From the NCBI GenBank assembly GCA_038239485.1, contig JBBSET010000044.1, positions 1 through 33,139 on the forward strand: DNA of 33,139 nucleotides, written 5' to 3'. Under the pieces are notes generated by a model, which was not told where the DNA came from, searched no databases, and saw only the letters and a program-made list of their open reading frames with translations. Source of the stretch: DASQEH01 sp038239485 (GTDB taxonomy: Bacteria > Actinomycetota > Actinomycetes > Propionibacteriales > Nocardioidaceae). Shown piece after piece: positions 15,802 to 23,324 of this stretch. Both the position numbers and the translations under genes were made by a program. Each line of letters starts with the position of its first letter. Position 1 is the stretch's first letter.

Positions 15802-17516
15802 CCGAGACCGGCCAGGCGCAGCGACGGCTGCGCGAGGTCGACGACGCTGAGCTCGACGTCGCGGCACCATTCGACCTGTTGCTGGCAGACGCCGCCCTCA
15901 ACCCCGTTCGGCGATTGCTGCCCGGCGTGGCGGCCGCTCGGTTCGCCGCCAACCTCGCCAAGCGTCCGGCCAGCGTTGCCGATCGCGGGGGCCACCTCGC
16001 CGCTGAGCTCTTTCGGATCGGCTCGGGCACGTCCGACCTGTCACCCCACGAGAAAGATCGTCGCTTCGCCGACGGGGGGTGGACGTCCAACCCCGTGCTG
16101 AGACGCGCTGTCCAGACCTACCTCGCTGTCGGCTCGGCCGCTCGCGGCCTCGTCGCCGATGCAGATCTCGACTGGGGCGACGACCAGAAGATGAGGTTCC
16201 TGGTCGACAACCTCGTCGAGGCGATGGCGCCGAGCAACAATCCGGTATTGAACCCCACGGTCGTCAAGACTGCCTTCGACACCGGTGGCGCGAGTCTGCT
16301 CGCCGGTGGACGCCGGTTCCTACGCGATTTCGCCACCCCTCCACGGGTGCCCTCGATGGTCGAGGCCGATGCCTTCGAGGTCGGCTTCGACCTCGCGGTC
16401 ACGCCCGGCGCAGTGGTGCTGCGCACGGACGTCTTCGAGCTGATCCAGTACACCCCGCAGACGCCGAAGGTGCGCCGCCTTCCGCTCCTGATCGTGCCGC
16501 CCACGATCAACAAGTACTACGTCATCGACCTGGCCGAGCAGCGCAGCCTGGTGGAGCACCTGGTCGCAGGCGGTCAGCAGGTCTATACGATCTCTTGGCG
16601 CAATCCCGACGCGCGGCATGCCGACTGGGGCTTGGACACGTATGGACGGGCAGTCGTCGAGGCGATGGACGCATGTCAGTCGATCTCCCGCGAGAACAGT
16701 GTGGCGCTGTTCGCCCTGTGCTCGGGCGGCATGCTCGCATCGATGGTCGCGGCCCAGCTTGCCGATATCGGTGGGCTCGACCGGGTGGCCGCCTTCAGCC
16801 TCGCAGTCACCGTCCTCGATCAGTCGCGAGCCGGCCTACCCAGCGCCCTGCTGTCGCGCAAGGTCGCGGCCGCCGCAACGGCCGCCTCGCAGAGGAGGGG
16901 ATACCTCGACGGCCGAATGCTGGCGGAGGTGTTCGCGTGGTTGCGACCCAACGACTTGATCTGGAACTACTGGGTGAACAACTATCTGCTAGGCAAGGCT
17001 CCCAAGCCGTTCGACATCCTCTACTGGAACGCCGACCCGGTCCGGATGACGGCTGGCTTGCACCGCGACTTCATCGAGCTCGCCGTCACGAACGGTCTCA
17101 CGAGGCCCGGTGGCTCCCAGCTGCTCGGCTCCGACGTCGACCTGGGCAAGGTCGACGTCGACGCCTACATCGTCGCCGGAATCGCAGATCACCTGTGCAG
17201 ATGGGAGTCCTGCTACCGCACGACCCAGCTCTTGGGCGGTGAGTCGCGGTTCGTCTTGTCGAACAGTGGTCACATCGCCTCGATGGTCAATCCACCGAGC
17301 AACCCCAAGGCGAGCTTCCAGACCGCGACCGACAATCCCGACGATCCTGCCCAATGGCTGCAGTCGGCGGAGGAGGTACCGGGCTCATGGTGGGACGACT
17401 ACCTCGGCTGGCTCCGCGTGCGCACCGGTCCGGAGCGCCAGAGGCCACGCCGGTTGGGGTCGGCCTTGTACCCGCCGATCTGCCCTGCGCCGGGGACCTA
17501 TGTCCACGACCGCTGA
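15798..17516 (+). CDS. phaC: Poly(3-hydroxyalkanoate) synthase
   Basis: The 572-residue length and motifs match PHA synthases, which polymerise hydroxyacyl-CoA into storage polyester on the granule surface. The N-terminal synthase domain includes NPVLNPTVVKTAFDTGGASL. The lipase-like box is FALCSGGM with the nucleophile Cys308; here the first Gly of the usual G-x-C-x-G-G is Ala. The catalytic Asp464 is in GIADHLCRW and His492 in SNSGHIASMVNPP. The family's ISWRNPD and IWNYWVNNYLLG motifs are present. The single-polypeptide size suits class I or II enzymes, with no PhaE or PhaR beside it. It starts at a GTG overlapping the ligase stop and overlaps the next gene by 17 bp. Confidence 0.93.
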   Translation: MTETGQAQRRLREVDDAELDVAAPFDLLLADAALNPVRRLLPGVAAARFAANLAKRPASVADRGGHLAAELFRIGSGTSDLSPHEKDRRFADGGWTSNPVLRRAVQTYLAVGSAARGLVADADLDWGDDQKMRFLVDNLVEAMAPSNNPVLNPTVVKTAFDTGGASLLAGGRRFLRDFATPPRVPSMVEADAFEVGFDLAVTPGAVVLRTDVFELIQYTPQTPKVRRLPLLIVPPTINKYYVIDLAEQRSLVEHLVAGGQQVYTISWRNPDARHADWGLDTYGRAVVEAMDACQSISRENSVALFALCSGGMLASMVAAQLADIGGLDRVAAFSLAVTVLDQSRAGLPSALLSRKVAAAATAASQRRGYLDGRMLAEVFAWLRPNDLIWNYWVNNYLLGKAPKPFDILYWNADPVRMTAGLHRDFIELAVTNGLTRPGGSQLLGSDVDLGKVDVDAYIVAGIADHLCRWESCYRTTQLLGGESRFVLSNSGHIASMVNPPSNPKASFQTATDNPDDPAQWLQSAEEVPGSWWDDYLGWLRVRTGPERQRPRRLGSALYPPICPAPGTYVHDR

Positions 17517-18357
17517 GCGCGATCTGCTGCGCACCGTCGCGGTGCGCGGGCAGCACGCGCGGGTGTCGGTGCGCCCGCCGTCCGGAGCACTCATCGACAC
17601 GCCACCACTGCTGCTGTGCAACGGGATCGGCGCGAGCCTCGAGGCTCTCCAGCCCCTCGTTGACGCCCTCGATCCTGACCGCGGCGTCATCCGGTTCGAC
17701 GTACCCGGTGTCGGTGGCTCTCCCGCGCCGGCTTTCCCATATCCCCTGGCAGCGCTGGCGTCGTGGGTGACGGCCTTGGTCGCGAAGCTCGGTCACCGCG
17801 AGTTCGACATCCTGGGCCTGTCGTGGGGTGGTGGGCTCGCGCAGCAGATGGCTGTGCAGTCGTGTCGACGGGTCCGGCGAGTCGTCCTGGTCGCGACCGG
17901 CACCGGGTCACTGATGGTGCCTGCACACCCGTCGGTGCTCGCCAAGATGATCACTCCTCGACGGCACCGCGACGCCGCGCACGCGCGAAACGTCGCCGCC
18001 ACGATCTACGGCGGCAGCATGCGGATCGATCCTGAGCGCGGTGCCCAGCTGCTGCATGCGGCCACCCGCGCCGGACCGAGACGCGGCTACTACTTCCAGC
18101 TCGCGTCGACCGCGGGTTGGACGAGCCTGCCGTTCCTCAGTCTGATCCGGCAGCCGACGCTCGTGCTCGGGGGGGACGACGACCCGATCATCCCCCTGGT
18201 CAACGCCCGGATCCTCGCCCGGTTGATCCCGCAGGCCAAGCTGCACGTCTACCGCGGCGGCCATCTGGGCATCTTGACCGAGAGCGCCGTGCTGACCCCG
18301 GTGATCGAGACGTTTCTCAACCAACCGCCGACGACTCCGACCGACGAGAAGGACTGA
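17500..18357 (+). CDS. PhaZ-like alpha/beta hydrolase (probable intracellular PHA depolymerase)
   Basis: This 285-residue alpha/beta hydrolase has a nucleophile box ILGLSWGGGLAQQMA (Ser108), an acid in LVLGGDDDPIIPL (Asp226-228) and a catalytic His255 in YRGGHLGIL. The WGG after Ser and the LAQQ that follows are typical of intracellular medium-chain PHA depolymerases, which sit beside phaC genes and release hydroxyacids from granules. The ATG at 17500 starts within the phaC end (17-bp overlap), giving translational coupling, and the acyl-CoA dehydrogenase begins one base after its stop. A generic esterase role remains possible; the call leans on the motif and the phaC context. Confidence 0.8.
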   Translation: MSTTAERDLLRTVAVRGQHARVSVRPPSGALIDTPPLLLCNGIGASLEALQPLVDALDPDRGVIRFDVPGVGGSPAPAFPYPLAALASWVTALVAKLGHREFDILGLSWGGGLAQQMAVQSCRRVRRVVLVATGTGSLMVPAHPSVLAKMITPRRHRDAAHARNVAATIYGGSMRIDPERGAQLLHAATRAGPRRGYYFQLASTAGWTSLPFLSLIRQPTLVLGGDDDPIIPLVNARILARLIPQAKLHVYRGGHLGILTESAVLTPVIETFLNQPPTTPTDEKD

Positions 18358-18358
18358 C

Positions 18359-19540
18359 ATGGACCTGACCGACTCGCCCGAGTCCGACTTCCTCGGCTTC
18401 GAGCTGTTGCTCGACGACGAGGATCGTGAGCTGCTGGGCCGGGTGCGAAGCTACATGACCACGACGGTCGAGCCGGTCATCAACGACTACTGGCGACGGG
18501 CGGAGTTCCCGCACCACCTGCTTCCGGGGTTCGCTGCGCTGGGTATCGCGGGTCTGCAGTTCGACGGACCGGGTTGTCCGCGTCGCAGCTGTCTGCTCGA
18601 CGGAATGATCGCGATGGAGTTGGCTCGCGTCGACCCGTCGATCGCCACCTTCTTCGGCGTACACGGAGGACTCGCCATGGGCTCGGTGCAGCTCTGCGGA
18701 TCCGAGGAACAGAAACAGCGCTGGCTGCCCGCGATGGCGAGAATGGAGCTCATCGGTGCCTTCGGCCTCACTGAGCCCGAACACGGCTCCGGAATCGCCG
18801 GTGGTCTGGGCACCAGTGCTCGCCGCGACGGAGACGGCTGGGTGCTCGACGGTGAGAAGAAGTGGATCGGGAACGCGTCGTTCGCTGACCTGGTGATCAT
18901 CTGGGCCCGCGACACCGACGACGGTCAGGTCAAGGGATTCGTCGTCGAGAAGGACGCCGATGGTATGACCTTCGAGCTGCAGCGTGACAAGATCGCGCTG
19001 CGCGTCGTCCAGAATGCGACGATCCGCCTCGACGGGGTCCGCGTGCCCGAGATCAACCGGCTCGCGCATGCGGAGTCGTTCAAGGACACCGCCCGTGTGC
19101 TGCGCCTCACGCGCGCGGGCGTCGCGTGGATGGCGACCGGCTGTGCTCGAGGCGCCTACGAACACGCTCTGCGCTACACCGGCGAGCGCGAACAGTTCGG
19201 ACGGCCCATCGCCGGGTTCCAGCTCGTGCAGGACCTGCTGGTGAGGATGCTCGGCAACATCACCTCCTCGACGGCGATCTGCGTCCGAGTCTCTCAACTG
19301 CAGGACGCCGGGCTCCTGCGTGATGAGCACGCCTCGTTGGCCAAAGCGATCAGCACGGTTCGGATGCGCGAGACGGTCGGCTGGGCGCGCGAAGTCCTCG
19401 GAGGTAACGGGATTCTGCTCGCACACCACGTCGGACGATTCGTCGCCGACGCGGAGGCGATCTACTCCTACGAGGGAACCCGCGAGATCAATACGCTCAT
19501 CGTCGGCCGGGCCATCACCGGAATCAGCGCCTTCGTCTGA
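18359..19540 (+). CDS. Acyl-CoA dehydrogenase family protein
   Basis: The 393-residue flavoprotein fits the acyl-CoA dehydrogenase family, which oxidises acyl-CoA to enoyl-CoA using FAD and passes electrons to ETF. The FAD/substrate region GAFGLTEPEHGSG (about 137-149) and WVLDGEKKWIGNASFADL follow the helical N-domain. The C-terminal domain has REQFGRPIAGFQLVQ and GGNGI. The catalytic base is in YSYEGTREIN (Glu372), the position and context seen in glutaryl-CoA- and short-chain dehydrogenases. It begins one base after the depolymerase stop, so it is the last gene of the PHA cluster. Enoyl-CoA made here could be hydrated to hydroxyacyl-CoA for PhaC, but no hydratase is in the window. Exact substrate unknown. 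Confidence 0.9.
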   Translation: MDLTDSPESDFLGFELLLDDEDRELLGRVRSYMTTTVEPVINDYWRRAEFPHHLLPGFAALGIAGLQFDGPGCPRRSCLLDGMIAMELARVDPSIATFFGVHGGLAMGSVQLCGSEEQKQRWLPAMARMELIGAFGLTEPEHGSGIAGGLGTSARRDGDGWVLDGEKKWIGNASFADLVIIWARDTDDGQVKGFVVEKDADGMTFELQRDKIALRVVQNATIRLDGVRVPEINRLAHAESFKDTARVLRLTRAGVAWMATGCARGAYEHALRYTGEREQFGRPIAGFQLVQDLLVRMLGNITSSTAICVRVSQLQDAGLLRDEHASLAKAISTVRMRETVGWAREVLGGNGILLAHHVGRFVADAEAIYSYEGTREINTLIVGRAITGISAFV

Positions 19541-19803
19541 TCGGTCTGTTGCTTGGTAATCCCACGCGGCCCAGCCTGCAACATGACCTCGTGTCGACCG
19601 CCGCATTCGCTGGTTCCGGCAGGACGACGTCGCCACCGAAGAGCCGAGCCCTCCGCGGTTTACCGGCGCGGACGGGCGCGACGCATCCGGCACGCGGAGG
19701 TTTGACATGACTCAACGCGGGCGATGGACGTTGACCTTTCCTGTGTCTATAGTTCGTCGGGCGTCCCTTGCTCGGGTAAGGGCGATGATGCTGGAGGTCT
19801 CGA

Positions 19804-20979
19804 ATGAGCCGTCGCCCTGTCTTCTCCCTGTTGGCGCTCGCACTAACCCTGCCGTTCGCGTTGACAACGGTCAACGCCGATGCGAATGACTCAAGGGTCA
19901 GCAGCAGCCACCGCAACGTCCACGTTTGCGGCGCGCCAGCCCGTGGCCGGGCCTCCTGTCTCGCCATCCGCCACGACCGCCTCAACAGCACGGGCACCGT
20001 GGTCCAGAGCGCTGCTACACCGTCCGGCTACGGCCCGGCGGATATCAGGTCGGCGTACAACCTGAGCACCACCAGCACGGCCACCGTAGCGATCGTGGAT
20101 GCCTACAACGACCCGACCGCTGAGGCGGACCTCGGCGTGTATCGCAGTCAGTACGGTCTCACGCCCTGTACAACCGCGAACGGCTGCTTCAAGAAGGTCG
20201 ACCAAACCGGTGGCACGTCCTACCCACGCACGAATAGCGGCTGGGCGCAGGAGATCTCGCTCGATGTGGACATGGTGTCGGCCGCCTGTCCGACCTGCCA
20301 CATCCTGCTCGTCGAGGCGAAGACCAGCTCGTTCGCCAACCTCGGGACCGCGGTCAGCTACGCAGCCACGGTGTCGGGTGTGACGGCGATCAGCAACAGC
20401 TACGGCGGCAGCGACAGCGCTGAGACGAATGACTACAACCACCCGGGTATCGCAATCACCGCATCAACTGGCGACAACGGGTACGGCGTGGAGTCCCCGG
20501 CGTCGTTTCCACACGTGGTCGCTGTGGGCGGCACGTCCCTCAGCCGGGCGAGCAGCACCCGCGGGTGGACGGAGTCAGCGTGGAGTGGTGCGGGATCTGG
20601 TTGCTCGACCAAAAACGTCAAGCCGGCGTGGCAGACAGCCGTCACGCAGTGCAGCGGAAAGGTCAACGCGGACGTGTCCGCCGTGGCCGACCCGAACACG
20701 GGGGTCGCGGTCTACGACTCGACAGCCAGCCAGGGCATCAAGGGTTGGCTCGTCTTCGGCGGCACCAGTGCGTCGTCCCCGATCGTTGCCAGCGTGTACG
20801 CGCTGTCCGGCAACACGACCGGCTACCCGGCGTCGTACACCTGGACCCACGCGTCAGGCCTGTTCGACGTGACTTCGGGGAGCAACGGAACCTGCTCCAC
20901 CTTTGTCTGGTGCCACTCCGGCTCAGGCTGGGACGGTCCGACCGGTCTGGGCACCCCGAACGGAATCTCCGCGTTCTAA
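19804..20979 (+). CDS. Secreted S53 (sedolisin-type) serine peptidase without a full propeptide
   Basis: This 391-residue protein has a Sec signal peptide (MSRR, then a hydrophobic stretch at 6-22, cleavage near Ala26). The peptidase domain begins with YGPADIRSAYNL at 76-87. The sedolisin triad is visible: Glu150 and Asp154 in WAQEISLDVD, Ser322 in FGGTSASSP, and the oxyanion Asp224 in ASTGDNG. Eight or more cysteines suggest disulfides outside the cell. Only about 50 residues lie between the signal peptide and the catalytic domain, so the roughly 180-residue activation propeptide of classical sedolisins is absent. The ATG at 19804 is preceded by GGAGGTC. It stands alone. A protein-degrading role in nutrition is likely. 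Confidence 0.88.
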   Translation: MSRRPVFSLLALALTLPFALTTVNADANDSRVSSSHRNVHVCGAPARGRASCLAIRHDRLNSTGTVVQSAATPSGYGPADIRSAYNLSTTSTATVAIVDAYNDPTAEADLGVYRSQYGLTPCTTANGCFKKVDQTGGTSYPRTNSGWAQEISLDVDMVSAACPTCHILLVEAKTSSFANLGTAVSYAATVSGVTAISNSYGGSDSAETNDYNHPGIAITASTGDNGYGVESPASFPHVVAVGGTSLSRASSTRGWTESAWSGAGSGCSTKNVKPAWQTAVTQCSGKVNADVSAVADPNTGVAVYDSTASQGIKGWLVFGGTSASSPIVASVYALSGNTTGYPASYTWTHASGLFDVTSGSNGTCSTFVWCHSGSGWDGPTGLGTPNGISAF

Positions 20980-20995
20980 GTCAGCAGCCCCCTCA

Positions 20996-21012
20996 TGGCC
21001 CCCGGAGGGCCA
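20996..21012 (+). terminator. Terminator-like hairpin TGGCCC-CCGGA-GGGCCA after the S53 peptidase
   Basis: A perfect 6-bp GC-rich stem lies 16 bp after the peptidase stop codon. A second stem, GCACC-TCCG-GGTGC, follows at 21025-21038. No T-run follows either, which is usual for actinobacterial intrinsic or Rho-assisted termination. Confidence 0.5.
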
Positions 21013-21237
21013 AACGCCACGTTGGCACCTCCGGGTGCGTCGGCGTTCATAGGCGCCAGGCTCGGCGCGCTATCGACCCCGCGGCGCCCCCGGTGGCAGC
21101 TCGAGCAGGACCGTAATGGTTCTGGAGATGGACGCGTGCGAGTGCCACTTGAGCGTCGATACTCGGTCGCGACGAGACGATTTCCTGCCGCAGCGTTAGC
21201 TTGCGAGACCTCGCTGGGTGTGAGGTCGTCGATGGGC

Positions 21238-22266
21238 TCAGACGTCGACCACCTGCGGCGCCACCCCGGTGGCGAGGAGCTCGATGCCGCGCAACAGGTC
21301 GGCGTGAGCGAGTCGAGGGTTGGTCATCTGCAAAGAGACGCGATCGACCCCACCCAGTTGGTGCGCGACCCGGCGCAGCTTGGTGGCGACGGTGTCGGGG
21401 TCCCCGAGGAAGAACGCGCCGTCCTGGCCGCTGGTGGCGTCGAACTGCGCCCTCGTTGGTGCAGCGAATCCGCGTTCACGCGATACCTGCGTCATCATCT
21501 GGTGCCAGCCGGGATAGATCGTGTCGGCTGCGGACTGCACGCTGTCGCCGACGAAGCCGAAGACGTGCAGGCCTACGCGCAGCTGTTCTTGGTCGTGCCC
21601 GGCATCGGCACCGGCGCGTCGGTAGAGCTCGACGAGTGGAGCGAATCTTCGTGGTTCGCCGCCGATGATGGCCACCATCAGCGGCAGCCCGAGCAGGCCC
21701 GCTCGGATGAAGGACTCCGGCGTGCCCCCGACGCCGACCCAGATGGGTAGCGGATCCTGCGTCGGGCGCGGGTAGACACCCTGGCCGGTGAGGGCGGGGC
21801 GGTGCTGTCCGGACCATGTGACGTGGGTGGAGTCGCGAATCCTCAGCATGAGGTCGAGCTTCTCGGCGAAGAGCGAGTTGTAGTCCGCAAGGTCGAGGCC
21901 GAACAGCGGAAATGCCTCGGTGAACGAGCCCCGTCCGACGACGAGGTCGATGCGGCCCTTCGCGATGAGGTCGAGGGTGGCGAACTGCTGGAAGACCCGT
22001 ACGGGGTCAGCGGCGCTGAGCACGGTGACGGCGCTGCCGAGTCGGATCCGCGTGGTCCTCGCGGCTGCGGCCGCCAGAATGATCGGGGGAGCCGAGTCGA
22101 AAAACTCCTCTCGATGATGCTCACCGATCCCGAAGGAGTACAGACCCGCGGTGTCAGCAAGCTCGATCTCCTCCAGCAGGTCCGCGATCCGTTCCTCCGG
22201 CCCGATCAGGCGTTCGGTCTCGGGATCAGTGACGGCTGAGACGAAACTGTCGACGCCAACGTGCAT
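21238..22266 (-). CDS. LLM class flavin-dependent oxidoreductase
   Basis: This 342-residue protein has the luciferase-like monooxygenase TIM barrel that binds FMN or F420. It shows LAD-TAGLYSFGIGEHHREEF (about 36-56), a region typical of bacterial luciferase-like enzymes. Next come TRIRLGSAVTVLSAADPVRVFQQFATLDLIAKGRIDLVVGRGSF and PIWVGVGGTPESFIRAGLLGLPL, a late strand/helix characteristic of the family. The ATG at 22266 has GGGAG eight bases upstream; a longer frame upstream has no site and looks non-coding. The substrate is unknown. A 12-bp dyad 46 bp upstream could be its operator. It is monocistronic, convergent with the peptidase. Confidence 0.85.
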   Translation of the reverse strand: MHVGVDSFVSAVTDPETERLIGPEERIADLLEEIELADTAGLYSFGIGEHHREEFFDSAPPIILAAAAARTTRIRLGSAVTVLSAADPVRVFQQFATLDLIAKGRIDLVVGRGSFTEAFPLFGLDLADYNSLFAEKLDLMLRIRDSTHVTWSGQHRPALTGQGVYPRPTQDPLPIWVGVGGTPESFIRAGLLGLPLMVAIIGGEPRRFAPLVELYRRAGADAGHDQEQLRVGLHVFGFVGDSVQSAADTIYPGWHQMMTQVSRERGFAAPTRAQFDATSGQDGAFFLGDPDTVATKLRRVAHQLGGVDRVSLQMTNPRLAHADLLRGIELLATGVAPQVVDV

Positions 22267-22311
22267 CACGTGCTCCCGGTAGTAGAGGTTGTCCGCGATT
22301 GCCAATCTTAC

Positions 22312-22323
22312 TTGAAAGTTCAA
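22312..22323. promoter_or_regulatory. Dyad TTGAA-AG-TTCAA upstream of the LLM oxidoreductase
   Basis: A perfect 5-bp inverted repeat around two bases sits 46-57 bp before the start of the flavin oxidoreductase, in A/T-rich sequence. Such short AT-rich dyads are bound by MarR/HxlR-type regulators in other bacteria. No such regulator gene is adjacent. Confidence 0.3.
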
Positions 22324-22439
22324 CCGAGCGACGGGGTGATGTGTTCCCGCCTGATTGGGGATGGCAGGGGGGACCTTGCTACCGCTCCCTACGAAGGGTG
22401 TGTTTCTCACGTGAGAAGCGGCCACCGATCTGCACCTGA

Positions 22440-23156
22440 TCAGACAGTCGGGGTGGTCACGAGAACCTGGTCGGAGTCGACCAACGGCGTCTGCTCGCCC
22501 GCCTCGAGCAACCGGGCACCCACGACGGCCAGGCCGACCGCCTCCAGGACCGCCCCGGCCACCTCACCCCAGCTGCCACCCAGGATGTGGAGAACTGGCC
22601 ACGCGATGATGCACAGGCCGGCCCATCTCGTCACGGCACGTCCCCGGATCAGTGCCAGCCCGAGGAGGAAGGTACCGACCAGGTTGCCGATGACGAAGAC
22701 AAGCGCGGGGCCGATGAAGAACCCCTGGTTCATCGTCAGGTTCTGGACGGCGATGTGGTCGGGTGTCGCTCCACCGTGCTCAGCCATGGCGATGGTGGCA
22801 AAGCCCTGGAAGCACAGGCCGAAGTAGCAGACGTAGCCTGCGATCACGAGGACTCCCCCGACCAGGCCGAGCCTTGCGGCGCTGACCCGGACGAGGCTCA
22901 TCGCGCCGAGCACCGCAGGGATCAGCAGGATGCACCCCACCATGGCCGCGAGCGTGCCCCACTTGTCCACGAGTGGATGCGCTGCTGAGATCTCCAACGC
23001 CCCCTTCGCCGTCTCGTCGGAGCCGCCGCCCCGACGGGACCACGCATCCGTCGCGTTCGCTATCACGAACGCCCATGGGGCTGTGAAGAGTGCCAGGGCT
23101 TGTCCTATCCGTCGCGTACGGATCGTGCGGCCCTCGATAACCGGCGTCACTATCAT
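22440..23156 (-). CDS. Multi-pass membrane protein of unknown function
   Basis: I do not recognise a named family with certainty; the layout resembles DUF4386-type proteins. The 238 residues give about six membrane helices: 18-34, 67-85, 93-115, 145-165, 173-190 and 196-212. A soluble extracytoplasmic loop (36-64) contains RRGGGSDETAKG and AAHPLVDKWG, and a second loop has AEHGGATPDHIAVQNLTMNQGFF. There is no transporter signature or catalytic motif. The ATG at 23156 follows AGGAAG with five-base spacing. It is divergent from the histidine kinase gene, with 168 bp between the starts, so it could be a target of that two-component system. Confidence 0.65.
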   Translation of the reverse strand: MIVTPVIEGRTIRTRRIGQALALFTAPWAFVIANATDAWSRRGGGSDETAKGALEISAAHPLVDKWGTLAAMVGCILLIPAVLGAMSLVRVSAARLGLVGGVLVIAGYVCYFGLCFQGFATIAMAEHGGATPDHIAVQNLTMNQGFFIGPALVFVIGNLVGTFLLGLALIRGRAVTRWAGLCIIAWPVLHILGGSWGEVAGAVLEAVGLAVVGARLLEAGEQTPLVDSDQVLVTTPTV

Positions 23157-23324
23157 CGCTGCTTCCTAACGTCTGTCGGTTGACCTGTGTCACTCTGATC
23201 GTCCGACCGCAGGGTGGGTCGCCGCATCCGGGCGCGCACCCTATGTGCAGTACGCGCTGCCACGACGCCGAACCGGGTGCCAGCACCGATGCTGAGACAG
23301 GCCCGCACGCCCTACGCTGCGAAG

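Noticed and set aside
14419..15870. 483-codon minus-strand frame opposite the acyl-CoA ligase
   Set aside because: It overlaps a certain gene with full motifs. The antisense translation is Arg/Val/Asp-rich without family features.
18317..19708. 463-codon minus-strand frame opposite the acyl-CoA dehydrogenase
   Set aside because: Same antisense artefact; the plus-strand gene has catalytic Glu372 and family motifs.
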